DNA of 64,000 nt. Source: Deferribacteres bacterium. Its GTDB lineage: Bacteria; Zhuqueibacterota; Zhuqueibacteria; Zhuqueibacterales; Geothermadaptataceae. Shown here one piece after another: positions 30,091 through 41,200 of the stretch. The DNA is taken from assembly GCA_020633655.1 (NCBI GenBank), contig JACKDF010000002.1, positions 310,001 through 374,000 of the forward strand, written 5' to 3'. The notes below the pieces were generated by a model. It worked only from the letters and a program-made list of their open reading frames with translations, was not told the DNA's origin and searched no databases. The translations under genes and the position numbers were made by a program. Each line of letters begins with the position of its first letter. Positions within the stretch are counted from its first letter, which is position 1.

Positions 30091-33000
30091 TTATTTGATG
30101 AATAACATGCGTTTCTGCAATGTGATGTTTTCGAACTGGACACGATAGAAATAGATACCTGTCGCTAATTTCGAAGGATTAAATGTTACCGTGTGTTTTC
30201 CGGCATCCATTTGACCGTCAACCAGCGTTGCAACAACCTGACCTAAGTTGTTGTAGACTTTCAATTCGACATGGCCGGCTTTGGCAACATCGAAGGGAAT
30301 AATGGTTGAAGGATTGAATGGGTTCGGGTAATTCTGGCCGAGGGCAAAACGCTCAGGTATTGCATTTTCAGTTTCCGCTACACCTGTCCCTTCTTTTACG
30401 AACTTCCAGACAACACCTGCATTAAAGCTGGCAACATAAGCTGACTTGCCGTCAGGGCTGAAAGCAACGTTGCGTGGACCATTGGCGCCACCAATATCAG
30501 GCATCGTAAGACGCTGATATTCCATGGTTGCGAAATCAAAAACAACCAGGGAATTGTTGCTGTTGTCATCCGGGCTGTAGGCAGCATCCTGAGAAACCCA
30601 GAGTTTGCCTTCCGTATCCCAGTTCATCGTCGTTCTGTGCCCACCTGTGAAAATAAATTCACCATCCGTATTCGCATAAATACTGTCGGTTTTGCTGTAG
30701 GTGATGAAATCTTCGGTGGTCCAGATATAAAGGGGAGCAACATCATCAAGTACTCCGGCAAAGAGTGTTTTGCCGTCTGGAGTAACATTGACGCCACGAC
30801 CATAAGATGGTGCGCCAGGCAATTCAATTGTTTGCTCTTCGGCAAGGGTTTCACCGTTGAGAACAACAACAGGATTGGTGCCAACAACTTTTCCGACATA
30901 GATGAAGCCTTCACTATCGATGCCAGGATTTTCCAGACTGCCACTTCCTTCCCACATGGCCATAGCTTCACCGGTCATGTAGTTGATTTTGATGAGCTGA
31001 GCGCCTTTTTCATAAAGGATATTGCCATCTTTTGCCGTGGCCATCCCACGACAGTTCCCTGCAGCGAGGTCGATTTCGGTTCCATCGACAGTGACCGTGC
31101 CAAGAGGACTGAAGCTGGCTTCTGTGCCGTCAGCATTGCGAACACGGATACCTTCGGTTGCACCATAGCTACCGGACCAGACTTTGCCATCAGGGTCAAC
31201 AGCAACACCGTGTGTGGAGGCAACGGTTGTATCTTCCCAAACGGAATCAAATTCCCAAGGGGCAGCACCCATGTTTTTCCATGGACCTGGTGCAATAACT
31301 TTATCATAGGCAATTTTTGTGATTGCACCGTCAACATCAACAACAAAGAGACCTAGTTCGGTGCCGCCTTCATTTTTGGTTGGATCGATAAATCCACCAG
31401 CAAAAACAACAGCAGATTTACCCGCATAACCACTGAGATCAGCAGACTTAAAATTAATATCTTCAAAGCCATCAGCAGTCAAAACAAAAGTCATCTCACC
31501 AGGATCAACTGAAATATAGTCAGAGTAGGAACCAAAAGCGAGACCAGAAGCAAGTGTGACATCACCTGCAACGACATTCCCATCAGGAATATCAGTTCCG
31601 CCATGGAAAAGGACGAAATCAAATTTCGCTGCGTCCGATGCAGTCATGCGAATACCGTCTGTTTTAAAAACGTTCAGGTTCAAGTCGCGTGACAATGGAT
31701 TGTCGTATTTACCATCGCTAACAGGAAGAATACCGGCCAAAGTGGTTACATAAGTTGCACCAGCGGCAACATCTGCTTCCATTTCAACAATTGTCGAATC
31801 GGTATTGCCATGTGGTGTCACTTTGAACGTAACTGCACCAGAGGGGACTTCCATGAAACCTGTAGCTGATAGACGGCCAAGGCCATCGGCAACGAGTTGA
31901 TCATTCATGTAAACGTCAAGAGTTGTGGCATCTTGATCTGCGGAAGCATGAATAAATTGCATATTGGTTGCAGCTTTTTTGGTGAATTTCCAGACAACAC
32001 CTGCATTAAAGCTGGCAACATAAGCTGACTTGCCGTCAGGGCTGAAAGCAACGTTGCGTGGACCATTGGCGCCACCAATATCAGGCATCGTAAGACGCTG
32101 ATATTCCATAGCTGCGAAATCAAAAACAACCAGGGAATTGTTGCTGTTGTCATCCGGGCTGTAGGCAGCATCCTGAGAAACCCAGAGTTTGCCTTCCGTA
32201 TCCCAGTTCATCGTCGTTCTGTGCCCACCTGTGAAAATAAATTCACCATCCGTATTCGCATAAATACTGTCGGTTTTGCTGTAGGTGATGAAATCTTCGG
32301 TGGTCCAGATATAAAGGGGAGCAACATCATCAAGTACTCCGGCGAACAATGTTTTGCCATCTGGAGTAACATTGACGCCACGACCATAAGATGGTGCGCC
32401 AGGCAATTCAATTGTTTGCTCTTCGGCAAGGGTTTCACCGTTGAGAACAACAACAGGATTGGTGCCAACAACTTTTCCGACATAGATGAAGCCTTCACTA
32501 TCGATGCCAGGATTTTCCAGACTGCCACTTCCTTCCCACATGGCCATAGCTTCACCGGTCATGTAGTTGATTTTGATGAGCTGGGCTCCTTTTTCATAAA
32601 GGATATTGCCATCTTTTGCCGTGGCCATCCCGCGACAGTTCCCTGCAGCGAGGTCGATTTCGGTTCCATCGACAGTGACCGTGCCAAGAGGACTGAAGCT
32701 GGCTTCTGTGCCGTCAGCATTGCGAACACGGATACCTTCGGTTGCACCGTAGCTACCGGACCAGACTTTGCCATCAGGGTCAACAGCAACACCGTGTGTG
32801 GAGGCAACGGTTGTATCTTCCCAAACGGAATCAAATTCCCAAGGGGCAGCACCCATGTTTTTCCACGGACCTGGTTCGAGTTGGATTGTTTGTTCGAATT
32901 TTACAATGCTACCATCGCTCAATACGGCGTAAAGTGCGAGCAATGCACCACCTTCGTTAAGCGTCGGATCAACAAAACCACCTGCGAACACAACAGCAGA

Positions 33001-33642
33001 TTGGCCAGTGAGAGTGCTGAGATCAACATTTTCAAACAAGGCTTTTACATCTGCAGCATCTCCAGGTGCTGTAAAGGTAATTTCATAGGATGCAGGATCG
33101 ACAAGGACGTAGTCGGAAAACATCCCATAATCGATTCCACTTGCAATTGTTAGTGCACCGTCAACTACGACATCAACGGCTGGGGCGTCTGATCCACCAT
33201 GGAAAACAACGAATTCAACCTTCGCTGCATCCGTGGCTGCAGTCCGGGCACCGTCCAATTTAAAGATGCCGAGATTCAGATCACGTGACAGTGGATTGTC
33301 GTATTTGCCATCATTAATCGGAAGAATACCCGCCAATGCAGTTACGTATGTTGCACCGGAGGTGAGTTCCGTATCCATCGTTACGATGGTAGAATCAGCG
33401 TTGCCGTTTGGCGTCACTTTAAGTGTGACGGTACCAGAAGCAACTTCCAGAAAAGCAGTCGCTTGTAAGCGACCGAGTGCTTCCGCGACCAGCACATCAT
33501 TGACGTAAACGTCGAGAGATGTTGCATCCTGATCTGCAGAAGAATGGATGAATTGTACCTGAGCAGTTTGCCCGAACACAGGTACAGCAACGCATAAAAC
33601 GAGCAATGAAATCATGAACTTGAAACGTAAGCCAAATTTCAT
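30091..33642 (-). CDS. Secreted DUF4397/beta-propeller protein with internal duplication and T9SS domain
   Basis: An 1183-residue exported protein. After a signal peptide (ISLLVLCVAVPVFGQ) come two copies of a unit of about 530 residues, each with a DUF4397 domain (VQFIHSSADQDATSLDVYVND, then MQFIHASADQDATTLDVYMND) and an SMP-30/NHL-like propeller (THGVAVDPDGKVWSGSYGA, NVAFSPDGKSAYVAS). A type A T9SS domain ends the protein (FALGQNYPNPFNPSTIIPF...KRMLFIK). The propeller halves are nearly identical even at DNA level while the DUF4397 halves have diverged. AGGAGG lies five bases before the ATG. It is the last gene of the surface operon. Role unknown; probably a surface-attached binding protein. 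Confidence 0.88.
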   Translation of the reverse strand: MKFGLRFKFMISLLVLCVAVPVFGQTAQVQFIHSSADQDATSLDVYVNDVLVAEALGRLQATAFLEVASGTVTLKVTPNGNADSTIVTMDTELTSGATYVTALAGILPINDGKYDNPLSRDLNLGIFKLDGARTAATDAAKVEFVVFHGGSDAPAVDVVVDGALTIASGIDYGMFSDYVLVDPASYEITFTAPGDAADVKALFENVDLSTLTGQSAVVFAGGFVDPTLNEGGALLALYAVLSDGSIVKFEQTIQLEPGPWKNMGAAPWEFDSVWEDTTVASTHGVAVDPDGKVWSGSYGATEGIRVRNADGTEASFSPLGTVTVDGTEIDLAAGNCRGMATAKDGNILYEKGAQLIKINYMTGEAMAMWEGSGSLENPGIDSEGFIYVGKVVGTNPVVVLNGETLAEEQTIELPGAPSYGRGVNVTPDGKTLFAGVLDDVAPLYIWTTEDFITYSKTDSIYANTDGEFIFTGGHRTTMNWDTEGKLWVSQDAAYSPDDNSNNSLVVFDFAAMEYQRLTMPDIGGANGPRNVAFSPDGKSAYVASFNAGVVWKFTKKAATNMQFIHASADQDATTLDVYMNDQLVADGLGRLSATGFMEVPSGAVTFKVTPHGNTDSTIVEMEADVAAGATYVTTLAGILPVSDGKYDNPLSRDLNLNVFKTDGIRMTASDAAKFDFVLFHGGTDIPDGNVVAGDVTLASGLAFGSYSDYISVDPGEMTFVLTADGFEDINFKSADLSGYAGKSAVVFAGGFIDPTKNEGGTELGLFVVDVDGAITKIAYDKVIAPGPWKNMGAAPWEFDSVWEDTTVASTHGVAVDPDGKVWSGSYGATEGIRVRNADGTEASFSPLGTVTVDGTEIDLAAGNCRGMATAKDGNILYEKGAQLIKINYMTGEAMAMWEGSGSLENPGIDSEGFIYVGKVVGTNPVVVLNGETLAEEQTIELPGAPSYGRGVNVTPDGKTLFAGVLDDVAPLYIWTTEDFITYSKTDSIYANTDGEFIFTGGHRTTMNWDTEGKLWVSQDAAYSPDDNSNNSLVVFDFATMEYQRLTMPDIGGANGPRNVAFSPDGKSAYVASFNAGVVWKFVKEGTGVAETENAIPERFALGQNYPNPFNPSTIIPFDVAKAGHVELKVYNNLGQVVATLVDGQMDAGKHTVTFNPSKLATGIYFYRVQFENITLQKRMLFIK
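30408..31290 (-). repeat. Long near-identical direct repeat, unit 1
   Basis: About 880 bp encoding the second propeller. It matches 31992-32874 with an offset of 1584 bases (528 codons) and only a small number of mismatches (for example CATGGTTGCG versus CATAGCTGCG near 30523/32107). Identity drops sharply on the low side of the C-terminal domain and inside the DUF4397 region. Confidence 0.9.
31992..32874 (-). repeat. Long near-identical direct repeat, unit 2
   Basis: The partner of the unit at 30408-31290, encoding the first propeller of the same protein. Such near identity suggests recent duplication or gene conversion and could also mark an assembly-sensitive region. Confidence 0.9.
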
Positions 33643-33696
33643 TGGTTCCTCCTTGTAGATTGAGTACGGTTAAGATGAATTATGGTTTAACTATCT

Positions 33697-33737
33697 ATAT
33701 TCAAACAACCCTGTGCGAACAAATCTTCCCACAGGGT
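33697..33737. terminator. Hairpin between IPT lipoprotein and DUF4397 genes
   Basis: AACCCTGTG pairs with CACAGGGTT across a ~14-base loop, followed on the plus strand by TCTTTTTT. It lies inside the operon. As its T-run is on the opposite strand, it may only attenuate or process the operon transcript. Confidence 0.45.
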
Positions 33738-33744
33738 TTCTTTT

Positions 33745-34950
33745 TTACTGCCTACCTGCGTATGGCGCCCCGAGTACTGTATCCATGTCAACCCGAAGAA
33801 CGGTTGTGTTGCCATCTTTATCCCGTAAAGCATAAAAACTCGTGCTGTTGCCCCAGGATAAAGCGGTGATTTCCGAGCTGAGCAATTCCGGGTAAAGTGG
33901 CGTAACCCAGGCATCACTGGATAACTGGAACATCCCGTTATCAGGGTGGTTTGTCCCAAGAACCATATCACCAGTCTCAGTAAGCACCATTGCGTTTATG
34001 TTGGCACCAATAATAACGCCGGAATTAAATGTATCAAAAATCTCTGTTATATTTTCAAGGCTGCTTTCCTGGACAGTTGCCGTCCATATTTTCTGTGAAT
34101 CTGTCTCATCAGCAAGCTCCAGGGCGTAAAGTTGACCATTAAACAGACGTATCGTTTTTAGTTCACCAGGAAAACTGCCAATTATCGCTTTGGACTGGTC
34201 TGGTTTAACCCGGTAAATGTCTGCGCCAACGGCTGCAAGAATATCTCCGGCTGTGTCAAAGTCAAAATCTATGGCGACCGCTGGAAAACTAGTAAACAAA
34301 ATTTCATTTCCGGCTTGGTCATATTGCACGATTTTCCGTACACGCCCTGCTGGAGCAGAGGCATACAAAATTCCGCCTGGTCCAAATTTCATGCTTGTTG
34401 CCGCAACGTATGTTGTTGTTGCAAAATCGGTCGTAATTCCATTCGGACTAATTTTTTTGATTTTTTTCGGATCCGTCTGAACAAAAACATTTTCATTGAC
34501 GTCGACAGCAAGGGCATAACCCTGGTTTGTTTCCGTACCGGGTTCGAGAATACGTCCATACTCAGAAACTGCCGGTATGAGTTCATAAATGATTTCATTG
34601 CTGAAAAGTTCCACCCGAAATACAGCCGCTTTTACGACAACGGAATCGCCGACAACATCCGGAGCGATCACGTAGAGTTGCGTCGGGGATGCGCTGAGAA
34701 TGGTGGCTTCAACGCCATTGAAGTAGAGGTAGTTTTCCTCAATTACCGATGAAAAGTTTTCTCCTGTCACCGTTAAACGTCCAACGCCTGCGAGCGGTTT
34801 ACCATCGGGGACGATACTTGTCAGAACTGGAGTTGTCCCTTTGGGTGCATCCGGATCAAAGAGTTTGTCAGGCAATTCCTGATTGCAACTTACCGATACG
34901 ATTGCCAAAAGCAGGATGCCTATCCACGTTAATTTATTTTTTGATTTCAT
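33745..34950 (-). CDS. IPT/TIG-domain lipoprotein
   Basis: A ~401-residue lipoprotein (signal WIGILLLAIVSVSCNQE). An IPT/TIG immunoglobulin-like domain spans ~residues 40-120 (PVLTSIVPDGKPLAGVGRLTVTGENF), and a beta-propeller-like remainder has repeated GxLYAxxxA and D/G-rich strand pairs. The start at MKSKNKLTW has GGAG eight bases upstream. It lies between the PorV-like and DUF4397 genes in one operon. A SusE/SusF-like or surface glycan/cargo-binding role is conceivable but unproven. Confidence 0.8.
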   Translation of the reverse strand: MKSKNKLTWIGILLLAIVSVSCNQELPDKLFDPDAPKGTTPVLTSIVPDGKPLAGVGRLTVTGENFSSVIEENYLYFNGVEATILSASPTQLYVIAPDVVGDSVVVKAAVFRVELFSNEIIYELIPAVSEYGRILEPGTETNQGYALAVDVNENVFVQTDPKKIKKISPNGITTDFATTTYVAATSMKFGPGGILYASAPAGRVRKIVQYDQAGNEILFTSFPAVAIDFDFDTAGDILAAVGADIYRVKPDQSKAIIGSFPGELKTIRLFNGQLYALELADETDSQKIWTATVQESSLENITEIFDTFNSGVIIGANINAMVLTETGDMVLGTNHPDNGMFQLSSDAWVTPLYPELLSSEITALSWGNSTSFYALRDKDGNTTVLRVDMDTVLGAPYAGRQ

Positions 34951-34982
34951 TTCTAATCTCCACTTATTTCCAAACCGCATTG

Positions 34983-36014
34983 CTAAAACTCAAAATGCAT
35001 TGAAAGACGTGTGACATCCTCAAAAATCGAATCGGGGAATGGTGTGTACGCAAAATCAATTCCTGCACCCATCAGCTGGAAACCGACACCATAGGAAATA
35101 CCATATTCGTCCTGATTGCTTTTATAACCGGCCCGTAACGCCAGCGTTTTCATGAATGTATATTCCATACCCAAATTGAGGTACTCGGGATAGGAACGGG
35201 GGTGGGCGGCATCAATTGAGACAAGAACAGCGTGATCGGACAAATCTCGGTCCAACAAATCCAGAACATTCATCGAAACACCGACCTGAAAGGTAAGCGG
35301 GAGTTGGAATCCCTCTCGCACGTATTTTAATTCTCTTGAATAATTGCGAACCGACATACCAAATGCCAGACTTTTAAAACCTGTTCTGTAAATCGTTCCG
35401 AAATCGATTGCAAATTCAGAAAGTGTGTTATCGGTTTTTTCCAGGATAACGGAATCGGGTTCTGTCTCCTTAGGATCACTCGGAATCCAACTGTCACCCA
35501 AATCCTGGTGTACAGTTTTAATTTGTGCACCGACGGCAAAACGGTCTGTCAGGCTATAGGCATATCCCAGGCCGAACATATAAGCCGATGGAGCAATGTT
35601 GCCGGTTTCGACGTAACCACGCTCATCGACACTGGTTTTTACGCGGCGTGTACCGATTATTTCGCCATAATCCACCGTTTGAAAGCTGAATCCGACGACA
35701 CCCCAGCTCCCATTATTCAAGCTATAGGCAAAAGAACCGGAGTTATGTTTGATGTCAGCAATCCAGTTTGTCAGGTTAAACTGGGCATCGAGCATTTTAG
35801 TAGTTCGAGCTATCAATGCAGGGTTGTAAAACAATGAACCCGACTGTCCTTCGACTGTAGTGAAAGCCTCCGCCATGGCAACTGCCCTTGCATCTCCGCT
35901 CACACTTAGAAATTGAAAGCCAGTCTGAGCCAGTTTTTGCTGTGCAAACATCGTTTGACTGACGAAGAACGACAGCAGCAAAAACAATAATTTATTTATC
36001 GATGTATTTCTCAT
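34983..36014 (-). CDS. PorV/PorQ-like outer-membrane barrel protein
   Basis: A 343-residue exported barrel protein of the PorV/PorQ group: a signal peptide (KLLFLLLSFFVSQTMFAQQ), then AQTGFQFLSVSGDARAVAMAEAFTT, typical of PorV, and alternating beta strands to a C-terminal aromatic residue (SMHFEF). PorV proteins act with T9SS to shuttle cargo to the attachment complex. GGAG precedes the ATG. The gene is encoded between a large T9SS-type surface protein and a lipoprotein, so it may serve proteins of the same operon. Confidence 0.85.
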   Translation of the reverse strand: MRNTSINKLLFLLLSFFVSQTMFAQQKLAQTGFQFLSVSGDARAVAMAEAFTTVEGQSGSLFYNPALIARTTKMLDAQFNLTNWIADIKHNSGSFAYSLNNGSWGVVGFSFQTVDYGEIIGTRRVKTSVDERGYVETGNIAPSAYMFGLGYAYSLTDRFAVGAQIKTVHQDLGDSWIPSDPKETEPDSVILEKTDNTLSEFAIDFGTIYRTGFKSLAFGMSVRNYSRELKYVREGFQLPLTFQVGVSMNVLDLLDRDLSDHAVLVSIDAAHPRSYPEYLNLGMEYTFMKTLALRAGYKSNQDEYGISYGVGFQLMGAGIDFAYTPFPDSIFEDVTRLSMHFEF

Positions 36015-36096
36015 TCTGAAACTCCATCACTATTTGAAGTGGTAAGAAGTTAATGGTGTATTTTTATGAGATGAACCATTAACGACTCTGTATCGC

Positions 36097-38253
36097 TTAG
36101 CGGATAATAACAAACTTACGGATGGCAGTATCACCTTTATGAATCGCTGGGTTGTTCGGATCATCTTCAGTAACTTCGAAAGTGGCGATGTAAACACCAC
36201 TGACGACGATTTGACCATATTCTGTTTCCGAATTCCAGTCCTCCGAACCACTACCGTTTGTGTGGTGAATTGTTTTTATCAAATCACCGCGTTCTGTATA
36301 AATACGGATAATGCATTGTCCCGGGATATCGATGAATGCCAGTTTGTCCTGTTCACCCGGAAATTGAACGATACGTGAACGAATATCAAAGGGATTGGGA
36401 ACAACACGGATGTCTTCCAGTTTTTCACCAGCGGGACGCAATAGTTTGGCTGGTTGCGTCGTTCTTGTCCAGAACATACTGCTTTCCAATTCACCCGATG
36501 GGTTTGCATTGGTGTTGTTGTTGCTCCCATCGCTGAAAGATGAAATGTAGTAATAATAGTTTGTGCTTGGTTCAACTGTTTTATCATCAAATTCATGAAC
36601 CACAGGATTGCCTGTTCCGGTTCCACATTCGAAGATATTGATAAATGTAGTATCATATCGCGCAATGGCACGATAGAGGCGGTAACCAGCAAAATTTGCA
36701 TCAGATTCGGGATCATCGGACCAGGAAAGGGAGATACGGTCACCACCGGAAGTAACCTGAAATAACGCCGGCGGGGGTGGTGGGACTGCAATTTGATAAT
36801 TCAGGTTATAATTGCGTCGCGCTCGTCCCATCGTTTGAAATAAGGAATCTTCACCTGTAAAAACCCAAGCGTTTTTGTATTCATCCTTGTCGTTTGTGGT
36901 CGAACCATCGGGTAAATCAAAGGTAAATGTTTCACTGGGATTTTTATAGGCTTCGTACCATTTCGCACCTACTTCAATACATTTGTCACGATCAATGCCG
37001 TTTACACCTTCAGCAAGAATGATGCGTATTGTATCGCCGGGTGCCATAGTATAAGGCCCATAACCGCTGGTATTGGAAAATCCACCCGGAGTACCTTCAT
37101 AAATATCCGGGAAACCGTCGCCAATGACATCAGCATGACGTGGCCAGCGGTGTCCTTTTGACATCCAGCCATATTCATTGGTCATACGAATAGGATCAAA
37201 CTGATCATTTGGGCGTGTTTCCGGTTCATCCGAACCCTCGAATGAGGTTGTTGTAGGTTGGTATGGATCATCTGTATGATCCGCTGGTGACATATCTGCG
37301 TGCAAAGTAATGTTGCCCATGTATTGTGGTGATCCCAATCGTCCCGTACCGTATTTCACGTCCGGTGAACCAATGAGATCATAAGCTGCCTTGGAGTGTC
37401 GACCCATCCAGGCGTATTGCAGGCGCATGGAATCAGCCGCCGTATTACCCGCTAGCCAAGCCGGATAACCACCGTTGGGTTCTTTGGTCTCTCCTCGTGA
37501 ACTCTCCATCTCATTGATACCCCAGCGTGGGGAATTTAAGTCGGTCCACTGGGCGCCTTCACGGCTTGCAGCATAGCGATATTGCCAGAAAAAGTACACG
37601 CCATTGAGGGTTTTTTGTTGTTCGATATCCGGATCCGGATCAACATTGCCAGAATTGATAAATGTGTAATCGTAAACGAAATAATTATCGTGGTATTGCT
37701 GACCCCATGCATAGATTTTTCGAATCATCGTTATCCCGAGGGACGTATTGACTTCGTTATAAATCATGCGATCACTAATAAGGTTCTCATCGACTTCAAC
37801 TTCGGTTTCGGAAAACATGAGATCAGAGGCTGGATTTCCATCCACGTAAACATCCGGGTGTTTAAAGCGGCCGTATAGTTTGAAACCGTCTTGAACCGGC
37901 ATAAATTCTCTTAGTGGATCAGCGCCGCGAGGGCCAACATGAACAACTTTATAAGGATAGGTTACACCGCCATACTGATCTGCATCGGTATAATTTGTTG
38001 TTCCTATCCAAAATGCCTTGGCTGCCTGGTTGTCCTGATCGGCGTATTTGGCAGGCCAGGCGAGTCCCGCTTGCTGTTCAATCACCGTTCCGCCCTCTTC
38101 AATTTCAGAGCCGTCGGAACGGTACCAGCTATGCAGTGAGCCAATGTTAATATTGAGCACTTCTTGCGCCTGGATTATCCCGGCAAACTGGAAAAAAATA
38201 AACGAAACGACTCCAGCATAAAGCGCCTTTTTTAACTGGTTATGTAATATCAT
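36097..38253 (-). CDS. Large exported protein with fibronectin-like region and FlgD/T9SS-like C-terminus
   Basis: A 718-residue secreted protein: signal peptide (LYAGVVSFIFFQFAGIIQAQ), a long N-terminal region of unknown fold rich in Asp, Tyr and Trp, and a fibronectin type III-like segment near 495-590 (LFQVTSGGDRISLSWSDDPES). The C-terminal ~95 residues (RVVPNPFDIRSRIVQFPGE...KFVIIR) are of the FlgD-like/T9SS sorting type. It is the second gene of the operon, after the TonB receptor. Many proteins of this kind in FCB bacteria pair with a TonB receptor and a PorV-like protein; the exact role is unknown. Confidence 0.8.
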   Translation of the reverse strand: MILHNQLKKALYAGVVSFIFFQFAGIIQAQEVLNINIGSLHSWYRSDGSEIEEGGTVIEQQAGLAWPAKYADQDNQAAKAFWIGTTNYTDADQYGGVTYPYKVVHVGPRGADPLREFMPVQDGFKLYGRFKHPDVYVDGNPASDLMFSETEVEVDENLISDRMIYNEVNTSLGITMIRKIYAWGQQYHDNYFVYDYTFINSGNVDPDPDIEQQKTLNGVYFFWQYRYAASREGAQWTDLNSPRWGINEMESSRGETKEPNGGYPAWLAGNTAADSMRLQYAWMGRHSKAAYDLIGSPDVKYGTGRLGSPQYMGNITLHADMSPADHTDDPYQPTTTSFEGSDEPETRPNDQFDPIRMTNEYGWMSKGHRWPRHADVIGDGFPDIYEGTPGGFSNTSGYGPYTMAPGDTIRIILAEGVNGIDRDKCIEVGAKWYEAYKNPSETFTFDLPDGSTTNDKDEYKNAWVFTGEDSLFQTMGRARRNYNLNYQIAVPPPPPALFQVTSGGDRISLSWSDDPESDANFAGYRLYRAIARYDTTFINIFECGTGTGNPVVHEFDDKTVEPSTNYYYYISSFSDGSNNNTNANPSGELESSMFWTRTTQPAKLLRPAGEKLEDIRVVPNPFDIRSRIVQFPGEQDKLAFIDIPGQCIIRIYTERGDLIKTIHHTNGSGSEDWNSETEYGQIVVSGVYIATFEVTEDDPNNPAIHKGDTAIRKFVIIR

Positions 38254-38283
38254 GATTTTACCCGTTTCATATAGTTTGCAGGT

Positions 38284-41200
38284 TTAAAAATCGATTTTAA
38301 TACCAAAGGTGTAAGTTCTTGGATTCAGATAATACAACCATTCCAGGTTGGGATTATCTATATAGGATTTGGTCTCCCGTCTGTGATCGTTGCGTGCTTT
38401 AATTTCGGGATCGTTCGTTGGGTTCGGTTCCAATGGATCGTATTCAACGTCAGAAGGCCGTAAATCACCCATTTTGTCGTCTCCGAATTCTGTATAACCG
38501 ATAGGTTTCCCAATATCTTCCGGCCATAGCAGCGAATCCATGTAATCCCGATAATCCTGGCCATCTGAAAAAGCAAGACCGATACCACGAACCGGGTCGT
38601 ATGTGAAATTCTTGGTATTGAATAGATTTGTCACATCCATATACAATCGGAAATTGAATTTATTGATGTTGAAATCTTTGCTCATACGCAAATCGATGTT
38701 TTTCTGATCAGGCCATTGGATGTTGTACTGAACGCCGGGAATAACCGCACCGCGTGTCCAGGTCGTGTACCTGCCTTCACGCCAGATGGGAAGCAAGCTT
38801 AATTTAATATCCTCAAACGGATAAAAGTTGCTTACGACAGGTCCAAATTTCCTTGGTGTCTGTACTGTAATGTTACCGCGAAAATAAGGACGGGGAATTG
38901 GACGTGATTGATATCGGTCCTCGGGATGATCCCGGTCATAGTTATTTTGTTCCGCCGGATTCTGATAAATTACTCTTGTGCCGTAAATTCCGCTCGTCGA
39001 GACTTCATATGTATAGTTTAAAAATCCACTAAACCAACCCGATGTCCTTTTGGTTAGTGAAATTTCAAAACCACGAATATCTTCATACGACGAACTCGAT
39101 GATTGGTAATAATCCGATTTCAGATCCGAGCTTACATAGCGCACCCAATAAGGCTGATCGCTTACGTCTTTATAATAGGCGGAAGTATGCAGAAGATAAT
39201 TATCCGCAATGTTGTGATCGTAGCCAAGTTCATAGGCTATTGTGCGGCTGAGATCGAGATTTGGATTGGCAAAATAGCTCACTTTTCCAGCAGTTACCCT
39301 TTGCACTGTATACAATCTTTCCGCAACGGGGATTGACTGAAAATGTCCGTAGTTGAAGTAGAGTTTTGAGTTGTCAGTAATCGGGTGTGAGATTCCGAGA
39401 CGTGGACTGAAGTTGTACTGTTTTTCTGTTTGTTTTCGGGTGAAGGATGTATCTGCCGTTGGATCATAGGCATTCCCGAAGAAAGCTCCATTAAAAGGAT
39501 CAAGATCATACCATTGATCCTGTGCATCCGACATGTCGAATCGTAAGCCAATATTGGCTATCATTCCTTTGAATTCGAGCTTGTCCTGAAGATAAGCACT
39601 TAGGCGAATTGGATTTTTGTCCCAGTTGGATGACGGGCGTCCTGAGGGAAGTGTTATATCGATTGCGCCATAACGGATTTTATGGTCATTATAAACGAAC
39701 TCAACACCAGCCTTGATAAGATTAAAATGATTAGCCTGGCTAGTTAAATCAAACTTTGCTGTTGTTGTGGCGATTATACTTGAATCCCTGGATCCACTCA
39801 TTCCAACTCCCATACGCATGCCGTCAATTCCGGCGCTTGGATAAGGCATGAATCCATAGGGTTGCTCATCCAATAAGTAGTTATTGCCGATCGTCACGAC
39901 TTTTGTTGTATCGCGCAGGGGGCTTGGAAAAGTTTCGTATTCGGTTGCGTTTTGGAAAACGCTGACCTCATAGAATGAGTTCGCCGATAATGTATGCGAA
40001 AATTTAGCTCCAAAAGCATACCGGTTAATTGTTGTCGGTGCAAAGTATTCCGGAGCATACATAATCGTATTGATATAGCTTCTTTGGCTCAAAACGCGGG
40101 CGATACTCAGGGGTGTTTTGAAGACACCTGCCTGGCCAACGTTGTTATCGTTTGTTCCTGTAATTTCACTAATTTGTCCCGAAACACTAAGTTTCATGTT
40201 TTCGTTCAAATTTGATGTCAGCTTCAACATCGATGTGTGTTCGAGATAACTGTCACGTGATAATGGGATGAGATACATTTCTCGTTCAGTACGATGTGAC
40301 AGGTAAAAGCGCATATCGCCCAGCATTTCTGAAATGACTGGAACAGGACCACCTAATCCAAAATCGACATCAAAATCTGGTTTGGCTATATCGCCAGTGC
40401 GACGATGTTGATAGAGAAAAACACGCTGTGCGGCCTCAGGCGTCAGATCATTATTCGGATCGTCATCCTGTAAGGATTGTCGCGCAATTTCTTCCCAACC
40501 ACCACTGAACTGCGGATATTGTAATTGCATGTTTTGCGACCATGCACCATTGTCCGTCCCCGTCCAGCAAACAGCATCATCGAGGTAAGGTCGCAACCAG
40601 TATCCGTTGGGATCGTAAGCTGATGGTCCAAAATTCTTTTGAGTTGCTGGTGTGTGGTTGTAGGTGATCGAACCGCTGTATTTTCTTTTATCCCCTTCTT
40701 TGGTGACTACATTGATGAGCCCTGAGCGAATATTTCCATATTCCGCATTGAATCCACCAGTTTGAATTTGAATAGCATCTACTGAGCTCAGACTTACTTG
40801 CGTGAAAGGCAAATTTGTCCTTTCATCCCTTTGTGTGAAACCATCAACGACAAACGCTGTCTGGTCAGCACCACCACCGCGGATGATGGGGCCATCTTCA
40901 CCAGAGACAATTCCTGCCTGCAAACTCACAACGTCGTTGATGCTTTTTGCTGCAGGGATATTTTCTATTTGTCCTGCATCGATATTTGCCTGGCTGGATG
41001 AGACGTCCTTTTCGACCACAGGGCGTGTAGCTACGATGGTGATTTCTTCACCTTCGATAACCTCTGCTTTGAGTAGAATATCAATTGTCGTGGTTTGATC
41101 AATATTGACACGCACGTCCTGAACAACAAATTCTGCGTATCCAATGTAAGTTACTTTAAGAGTGTAGTATCCCGGAGGAAGGTTGAGAATAGCGTAGTTG

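Noticed and set aside
30637..33153. Two related 240-310-residue plus-strand frames
   Set aside because: They are antisense shadows of the duplicated propeller modules; their similarity to each other reflects the DNA repeat.
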